From NCBI RefSeq assembly GCF_963678635.1, contig NC_087069.1, forward strand, positions 41,158,831 through 41,222,830: a DNA stretch of 64,000 bases, in the 5' to 3' direction. This document shows, in pieces, positions 57,078 to 64,000 of the stretch. The position numbers were made by a program, and so were the translations under genes. The notes below the pieces were generated by a model, which had not been told where the DNA came from, did not search any database, and worked only from the letters and a program-made list of their open reading frames with translations. This DNA is from Symsagittifera roscoffensis (Eukaryota > Xenacoelomorpha > Acoela > Convolutidae). The first letter of the stretch is position 1, and every line of letters starts with the position of its first letter.

Positions 57078-58342
57078 ACTATTAGCCTGCTATTTATGAA
57101 ATTTTGTTAGAGTTGTTCAAATCAATAATGAAAGGGCTTTAATATGAAACATAATTCGACCCAATTGTGGTAACTGCCTTAGTTAAAAAACAAAAAAGCC
57201 TACTGACTCACTCTGTTAGCTAAAAAATTTAAACCGGTTTTTCTCGGCATTAAGAAAATTCAACATGATCATTTTTCAAAATCGCGACTGAAAAAGTTTG
57301 AATGATATTCCCTTCAACCCATTCCGATGGTTATAATTGGTAACTGGATTTACATGGAAAACCAAAATAAAAGTTAAAAAAAAGAAAAAACATACCCGAA
57401 TACAAAGTTCTTCACCACTTTATAGCTGACCGAAACAAAAATTGATGATTGGGCAGAATAGTTTTTACAGAAGGTCCCACATTTGTCGGCCAAACATATT
57501 TGCAACGAATTTGCTTTTTGCTTACAACTATGTTTGTGTTCTGAAACAGTTAAACCGTCTTTCAAGTTAGTTGCACTTCAATGTAAAAAAAATATTTTCG
57601 ACTATAATCTCGACTTGTGGGCGAATAAAACTTATCTGCGCAACTTAAAAAAACGGTCTAACTATTGCAAAAACACTTTAACTTTGAGAAAACAGGGTGA
57701 TCACTAAACTTCTGATTAATTCCACTCGGAAATCTAGAAACTAGAATCCATTCTCAAACTAAATTTTAAGCTGCCTTATTATGTCAGTTGAAATTTTGAT
57801 TAGTGCGAGTCGCCAGGTTGCGAGGGCAAACGGAATTATATAAACTGATTGAGTAAATAAAACCGCCATTTTTAAAATTTAAGCAATGATTATTTGTAGA
57901 AAATTTTAATGAGAAAAATCAATCAAAAAACCATTGGACGGAATAAGGGAAAACTTACTTAATTCGTCAGTTTTCGAAAAAAAACTTGAGACAAAAAGTT
58001 ATATAGAAAAAATGTATTTGCATTTTTGTTCACTTTGATAGTCTTACAGCTGATTCAAATTAAAGTTTCTACAAACAAAATATTATGTACAGCTTTGGAT
58101 TATTGATTGCTAAAAATATTTACAGAAATATCTACGTCAATCTAAAATTAAATCAAGTTTTACAAAAATGATTTGATGCCAATTTAAGACGGATTTTTCA
58201 TAGGATATACACGAATGAAAGCCATATTTTTTGCAGGTGCAATTTTTTTGCATTTTTTTGACAATCATCAAGTTTAACAGTTTTACGCTACTAGATGAAG
58301 AGATGAAATAGAGTCCTTCCAAATAATTCAGGTCGGATCGAT
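57078..58342. other. No gene recognised
   Basis: AT-rich spacer between the Polinton and the 3' end of the host gene. Minus-strand polyadenylation of that gene should fall here; a single signal could not be chosen among many AT-rich words. Confidence 0.4.
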
Positions 58343-59187
58343 TTAGTGCAAGTCATCACCGCCACCAACGTCCAGAATATCCCGTAAATCCACAGACAGC
58401 GAAATCCACTTTTCTTGTAAGCCTAAATCTGGGTTCCAATATGCTTTTGTCATGTGAGTCTTCAACATTGCTTCACCAATATTGATCATGTGATTAGCCA
58501 ACTCTTCTGCGTTTTTTGGTTCCAGACCATCATGTTTGGGCAGAATTTCCAATTTCGTGAGAGTTGTTTCTTTTATTTTAGTAAATTCACTCTCACGTTT
58601 TTCAGTGTTTTCAAATTCGTAGTTGAAAACGTGTGTTAAGAAGCAAAAAATCTGACGAATCTGGACGCTACGTTCCGGTTGGATATCGCCAGTTTCTACT
58701 TCATCGAATTTTTGAGCCAAATTTGGATAGCTGGAGCGTATTTTTATTTTGAGGGCTGTAACTTCGTCCAATCTCTTCTTGCGCAGATAATCGGCGACCG
58801 CATCTTGGATATCAAGACAGTAAAACTCGTTTAAATACTTTCTTTGAACACGTAACTCTAAACGCATGAACTCAACCCACGAGTCTCCCAATTTCTGAAG
58901 AAACTCCTGTACAACAACTGGCGACTTCACCGCTGTGTTTGATAAGCTGTTCAGCTTTTCCTTAGAGAGAAATTCGATGTAAAAACTGTTCTCAAAAACT
59001 GAAAAATGGAGATACAGTTTTTTGTCAGCTGCTAAATTGTGTCCGGTTTCGTTAAACTGGTAGGCAATTTTTGTGAGGTTACCGGAATCAATGTTCTCTA
59101 ACATCTCCTCTATTTGTTTGAACTCGAATTTTACCGGCAATTTAGCTGGGTTGACCAAAACTATGGGAGCGTTCGATGGGGAAACGC
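58343..59187 (-). CDS. Host-type gene, last exon (exon C)
   Basis: Follows a strong 3' splice site (TTTTGTTTGTTGTAG ending at 59,188), phase 1, and encodes 281 codons with stop at 58,343. It starts VSPSNAPIVLVNPAKLPVKF, has WVEFMRLELRVQRKYLNEFY and EELANHMINIGEAMLKTHM, and ends LDVGGGDDLH. It is predicted mostly helical and hydrophilic, and unbroken over 840 bp, unlike the transposon relics. No domain recognised with confidence. The apparent N-terminal hydrophobic stretch is translated intron and not a signal peptide. Confidence 0.72.
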
Positions 59188-59199
59188 CTACAACAAACA

Positions 59200-60735
59200 A
59201 AACAAAACAAAACACGGGACCATTATCAGGCCGAACTGTGCAATTGTTAGCGGTTTCCGCAGTGAGTCAGGATCAGATTTGTCGCGGACTCCGCAACCTT
59301 TCCAGTTTTTAAAAATCTTTCTTGCTGTTTTGGATTCCACAAAAAAATAACAAAAACACTACCACTTAAAATTGCCTCAAAACAGGCGAGCTTGCGGAAT
59401 CGGCAACAGTTTTTGCGTAATCCGGAACAGTTTAAGGAATCCATAAACAAATTATGAAACATATGTATGGTAAAACTGAGCTGTTCAAATATCCGCAACT
59501 GTGAGCGGAACCCTCAAAGTGCGAGCAGAATTTGCAAACCGTAAGCGGAATCCCCATTTTGTTTGCGGATTCCATTAACATTTATAGTAGCGTTTTAAAG
59601 TAAATATGTTTTTACCAGGTGTTTCAGCGAGTTCAATTTCAAGTACAGCTAACAGTTGAGTCTTGCTTCCAACCATTCGATCTCAACTGCCAAATTACGC
59701 CTATACGTTCGATCTGAATTCCTGCCAAATAACCTACCCCACAAGTTTGATCTCATTTCCTACAATTTGAACAAACTGCAGCACGTTAATTTAGCATTGC
59801 ATTTCAGTTTCATTTCGATTCAATTGAATCAAATTTGTTACATTTTATCCTACATCGCAATATTTCCAACAAAAAAACATAAAGATGTGAGAAACTCTTT
59901 TCAGACGAGGACAGATAAGAACAAACCAGAACAATTTGAATCAAAATGCTACATATTCAGTCAGAGTTTAGAGATTTGAACTTCAGGATCTAATTGAAAA
60001 ATTTAAGCGCAGATATTGCATCATAACCATACCGTATAAAAATATACCTTAATGAACATCTCACTATGGTTTGAATTCACTCTCATCTCATCTCAAATTT
60101 TGCCCTAATGATTTGAAGTCACTCTCAACCCTTTAATCCCAAATAATGACCTTATTTGGCGTTGTGTTGTGCGTTATGCTTCCAAACATTCTCAACCCAC
60201 TAATCCCAATTTCGTTTGGTTATTTTCTTTTCAAAATGATCCCAAAAATTTCTTGCTGGAAAATTTATCCCAAATTCATAAAAGTACATCCACCGATTTC
60301 GTCAAACAATGACTTAAGATTTTTTCATGGATTCTATTGACACCAATTAAGCTTTTCCTTTCAAACTCCGAAATCGCTGGCAAAAACTTCCAGCTCTTGT
60401 TTTTAATTGTTCAACGGCAAGAACTGGTTTAGTTCAATTTTTTAAACAAAACTGCGGAAATAACTTACAGCCTGCGAAAATTACTCAAACTCGCGCTTTC
60501 CTTTTAAGTTTGCTGAATCTACTCACATTTTACGGAAACCACTTACAATTTTGGAATCAAGATAAAACAGAAGTGCCGACAAAATTTACACTACAGTTTT
60601 TTGTACGCAGAGACCAAGGAAACTTTGTACGTGCAATTCACCTAGATTTTGAGACTTGTTTGAATACTCGTCTCTGAATTCCACTGAACTACAGATACCA
60701 CAGTGTGCGCCTATCCAGTGCACAATTTGGCCTCG
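59200..60735. repeat. Dispersed GCGGAATCC-rich repeat, copy 2 (within a host intron)
   Basis: Fills most of the intron between exons C and B. Repeats of (G)CGGAATCC and GCGGATTCC (59,255-59,580), CAACCC..TAATCCCAAAT words (60,120-60,210), GAAACCACTTACA (60,535), and the closing GTGCGCCTATCCAGTGCACA block near 60,705 parallel 16,760-17,445. Confidence 0.65.
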
Positions 60736-61109
60736 TTTGACAAGTTAAGAGCTAATTTTTGGATAAAAAGCATCAAAAATACAAAAACCAGCGAAATTCA
60801 ACGGTAAATTTGTCAAATATCTACCCTCTCAATTAGTATATACCGCCTATAGAAAAAATCGTGAATCAACTCCAAAGAGTGATAAATTGGGTGTTAGCGG
60901 TCCAGTTTCTGAGGGAAGAAAAACAAGGCTTACTAACTGCAAAAAACCTTAAAAGCGTGATTTTAAAAAGAGTTACCGATAGAGCTGGTTTCATTTCTTT
61001 TTATGAACTACTCTGATTAAAAGGTTTTGCTTATAAGAATATTATCATTTGAGAGTTTTGAACAAACAACGATTGTGGAATAAGAACAAAGATTTTTTTG
61101 CTAACTTAC

Positions 61110-61365
61110 CTTTGAGGCTCACAGCTATTTTTTGGTGGGTCGAATCATACTTTAGCTTGCTGCTGATAGGTTCAAAGCCCCAGTTCTCGGCACATCGAAA
61201 CTGATCGTGTTCTTGCCAACCTTTAAAAGTTCTGAGGTCAAGGACGAATTCGTATATACCATCTGGGTTAGGTTTTGTATTTTGTTTCATCAACAAATAC
61301 TTTCTAGATGGCTCGAAAAGACGCTCTTCGTCATAACCTTCCACAAGTCTGAGCAAATGGTTTAC
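61110..61365 (-). CDS. Host-type gene, exon B
   Basis: Bounded by a 3' splice site AATTTGTTTTAG (ending at 61,366) and a consensus donor AAAG|GTAAGT at 61,110/61,109. Encodes VNHLLRLVEGYDEERLF, then IYEFVLDLRTFKGWQEHDQF and IAVSLKG. Length is 256 bp; it enters in phase 0 and leaves in phase 1, fitting exons A and C exactly. No domain recognised on its own. Confidence 0.7.
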
Positions 61366-62114
61366 CTAAAACAAATTAAATACTATAAACTTTCACGACT
61401 TTTGCTTCGGGTCGAAAAATGTGGAATTGAGGAACGAACTTCGCAAATATTTAAAATGAAAAAAAAAGAGAAAATCTTGGACTAGGTTTACCCAAATCAA
61501 AAAAACTCAAACTATATATACAAACGAGGCAGTTAAAAACGTTATTAACCTATCGAAGTTTTAAATTATACAGTCACGAGAAGAAAAGTTGAAAACTTAA
61601 ATTTAAAGTCAAAGAATTTAGCGAAAACTTCTCCCAACCTTTAATGTTTTTTATAATTACTTAAAATACATGACTGGACCTTTGACATATGATAGATGAA
61701 GTCATAGGAATTCATTGGGTCATGCGGGATAAAAACGAAAATTTTGTTTTCCATGGTGTTGTATGGCCTTGAAATTCAAGCTCATTAGAGAGTTGTTCGG
61801 GATGTCGAAGATCCTTTGAACACAGTTCAATAAATTTAGCTGTTCATTGGAAAGATTAATTTTCTTCAACTCAAAAAAATTCAAAATTAAATGAAGTTAG
61901 GGGAAGCTTGGGATAGTCCGGGCAACTCTACAAAGTTCGAGAGCTTGCGAGAAAATTAAAATGGTTCACTGTAAAAATTGGAACCGTCTGGTGAAATATT
62001 AAAGCCAAGCGCTTCATATTTGTCCAACAACGTCTAAAGCGGACATTGATTGTCTCAAAAAGTCTATAACGTTTTGTATTTTGATTGAGCCCCTTATATT
62101 TCGAAGGACTACTT

Positions 62115-62440
62115 TGAAGACCCTAATTTGACCAAATTTTCTGCGCTGCAGGCAAATTTTTGAAAAAAAGCGAAAAACGGCGTTTTTAGGCATTTTTTGG
62201 AAAATTTCGACCAAAAAATTGCGCTTTTTCGGCGCGCTCCTCCCTCAGTTTTGGTATAGATTGGCGCCGAAGGTTCCTTTAGAAAAACTTAACGGTCAGT
62301 CAGCCAAAAATGGATATCTCAAAATAGTACAAAGGGGGGACCCTTTGGGTCGGCAGGAGGTCGAATCCCTGAGGGGGGTGGGGGGGGGGGGGGGTTGTTG
62401 TGGGCGTCTGCATTTCTGCTCCTCCCTCAATCCGCTACTG
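62115..62440. mobile_element. Diverged hAT-type MITE relative (copy 4), in a host intron
   Basis: Shares with copy 1, in the same orientation, the CTGCAGGCAAATTTTTGAAAAA word, GGCGCCGAAGG, CCTTTGGGTCGGCAGGAGGT, and a long G run. The right end reads AATCCGCTACTG, an inverted CAGTAGCGG-type terminus. The left end was not found. Confidence 0.65.
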
Positions 62441-62507
62441 TAGCTATGGGTTAGTTTGATTGTTACTGAATGGTTGGAAATCAAAGTTTGGAGAAAAACT
62501 AGCATCT

Positions 62508-63156
62508 CCCGCACCGGAAATCCATGGATAATAATCGATTATAATGGAAAAATGTTGTATAAAATGTTGTCATTATAATCCATTATTGTGGCAAATTTAG
62601 ACCAGGTAATCGATTATATTGTCATCATAATCGATTATTTTCGTAAAAACACAATCCATTAAAATCCATTATAATGGATTATAATCCATTTATAATCCAT
62701 TATAAAGGATTATAATCCATTTAAAAACCACTATAATTGATTATCATCTAATTTTTTTTGCAAAAGCAAAACTTGCAATATTGTTCCATTTTATTGTCCC
62801 CCCCCCCCCCCCCCCCCCACTTTGCCCCCCATCAGTCCGCATTTGCCCAACTATAAGATTGAAAAGTGAAATACAACATTTTATGAAGCCTAAAAACTTA
62901 ATGCGTAGCGACTGCAATAATCGATTTTAATTGATTATAAAGGAATGTTTTGCCTCGAAAACAAGTTTCATTTTTTTTCAAAAAAAAATCGATTATAATC
63001 GATTATAATCGATTATATTTGGATTTTATTGAATAAAAAAATAGTTTCATTATAATCCATTTTTAATCGATTATAAATCCATTTCATCGAAATTTATTGA
63101 GACAGACCACGAAAGTTCAATATAATCGATTACTATCCATGGAACTCCGGTGCGGG
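62508..63156. mobile_element. MITE with CCCGCACCGGA ends and an ATAATCGATTATAATCC array
   Basis: The left end CCCGCACCGGAAATCCATGG and the right end, the inverse of CCCGCACCGGAGTTCCATGG, are inverted repeats that continue into ATA(A/G)TAATCGATTATA. Flanking 9-mers are CTAGCATCT (62,499-62,507) and CTAATATCT (63,157-63,165), 7 of 9 identical, suggesting a 9-bp target duplication (Mutator-type length). The interior is repeated ATAATC(G/C)ATTATAATCC-like palindromic words with a run of 21 C at 62,798-62,818. No ORF. Confidence 0.75.
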
Positions 63157-63313
63157 CTAATATCTCCAAAAATTTTATTAATAGTTGCCAATTCTAGCGA
63201 AGTAAAGTTACATTGAATTTTCTAACCGCTTTCCCCGAGATTAAACCCGTTATTTATCATAGAAAAACGGATTACATTTTTACTATTTAAGAAATTGTAT
63301 TTGAAAATCTAAC

Positions 63314-63813
63314 CGCCTTTTTTCGTGCATTTTCGTCGTTTTTTGTAGAAGGAGAAGCTTGTTCTGTTTCTGCAATCACACCAACTGGCGAGAACGAAAA
63401 CGAGGATACAATTATGCCATTCTCGTTCGAAAATATGTCTCTCCTGAAATCTTTACACTCAACTGCGAAACTTCCCGCTTTCAAAAGCTGAGTTTTGCTT
63501 AAACTTCTCCATGGCAACGTAACTTTAACTTTCCTCAAAAACTGAACATGCTTTGCTGGTGATATATACAGAATTGGTGTCATACATTGATCCATAGGTA
63601 ACAATTTGAGCTCAAAGTTGACAGTCATGGTCCCAAGGGTGCTTAGTGGCGGGAAGAACACTTCAACTTTTTGTTGTTGATCTTGTTGTATTTCAGGGTC
63701 CGTGTAATTGAATTGAATCCTTTTTGCTTTTGCAGTTAGTTTTGTAGAGTACTGATACGAAAGAGAGTCCTTCACTTCTACAGGTTCCAATTCTGGTACG
63801 CTAGCCTCGACTT
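63314..63813 (-). CDS. Host-type gene, exon A (possibly ZU5-like)
   Basis: Begins after TTTGTTTTTAG (63,814) in phase 1: EVEASVPELEPVEVKDS. Then TDPEIQQDQQQKVEVFFPPL, STLGTMTVNFELKLLPMDQ, TPILYISPAKHVQFLRKVKV and TLPWRSL. The order 'FPP...LG.MT......P.......P.L.I.P....F.K.V.V.LP' resembles ZU5 domains (ankyrin, UNC5, PIDD families); I infer this from pattern only. It ends at GCG|GTTAGA (weak donor, phase 0) or, if unspliced, at the stop at 63,287. With the donor, phases match exon B. Confidence 0.6.
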
Positions 63814-63814
63814 C

Positions 63815-64000
63815 TAAAAACAAACAGGACTGCTTGCATCTGGGCGAAATTGTGTGCTCCGACTGCTCTTCAATGTAATTGAAACAATTTTGAAAGCATC
63901 ATTTGAAAACAAATTGATAAATTTTTGAAAAAGTAATTTCTGAAGATTTTTTTTCGGACTTTTCATGAAGTACATTGGCGCATAGTAACGTAATAATAAC
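63815..64000. other. Intron sequence upstream of exon A
   Basis: AT-rich; the upstream exons of the host gene lie beyond the window. Confidence 0.4.

Noticed and set aside
1-64000. CRISPR arrays, tRNA, rRNA
   Set aside because: No regularly spaced identical repeats with unique spacers and no cloverleaf or rRNA-like segment noticed; the window is eukaryotic.

Overview
The window is nuclear DNA of an animal, most likely an invertebrate; I cannot name the species. It is AT-rich, almost free of long open frames, has genes split by spliceosomal introns (GT...AG on the minus strand), and is packed with DNA transposons. No prokaryotic operon, rRNA or tRNA was recognised. Most ORFs longer than 60 codons are chance frames; the supported coding matter is mainly Polinton (Maverick) elements, large self-synthesising transposons that encode virus-like capsid proteins. 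Layout: 1-7,770 is gene-poor and carries one 452-bp hAT-type MITE with a perfect 8-bp target duplication. 7,770-16,745 is Polinton relic P1 (polymerase fragments, a plus-strand gene, protease, capsid). 16,760-17,445 is a dispersed repeat rich in the motif GCGGAATCC. 17,447-24,339 is relic P2, which starts with the same left flank as P1 and carries several tandem copies of the polymerase C-terminal region; it runs into a 200-N assembly gap. 24,540-25,803 is a Gag-like coiled-coil ORF, followed by a 21-bp satellite (25,988-26,840). 27,000-35,880 is a visibly G+C-richer block of broken minus-strand ORFs that I do not recognise, including a near-identical 2.08-kb tandem duplication. 37,723-40,960 is a nest of MITEs: a hAT MITE, two copies of a Tc1/mariner-like foldback MITE, and a 1,366-bp tandem duplication containing them. 

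42,055-57,077 is the centrepiece, Polinton P3, about 15 kb, bounded by 264- and 298-bp terminal inverted repeats. On the minus strand it carries protein-primed family B DNA polymerase (with an intron), adenain-like protease, F54H12.2-type capsid protein, a small basic virion-type protein, minor capsid protein, integrase, an uncharacterised charged protein, packaging-type ATPase and further unknown ORFs. One unknown gene runs on the plus strand, and a decayed homologue sits at the same place in P1. Polymerase, integrase and ATPase would serve replication, insertion and DNA packaging; capsid, minor capsid, basic protein and protease would build a particle. Nearly every P3 gene contains one or more frameshifts, several at homopolymers, and the ATPase P-loop lacks its usual last glycine, so this copy is decaying or the assembly has indel errors. 

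58,343-63,813 holds three phase-compatible exons of a host-type minus-strand gene (possibly ZU5-like), whose introns contain the GCGGAATCC repeat, a hAT MITE relative and a MITE with TIRs, a likely 9-bp target duplication and an internal ATAATCGATTATAATCC array.
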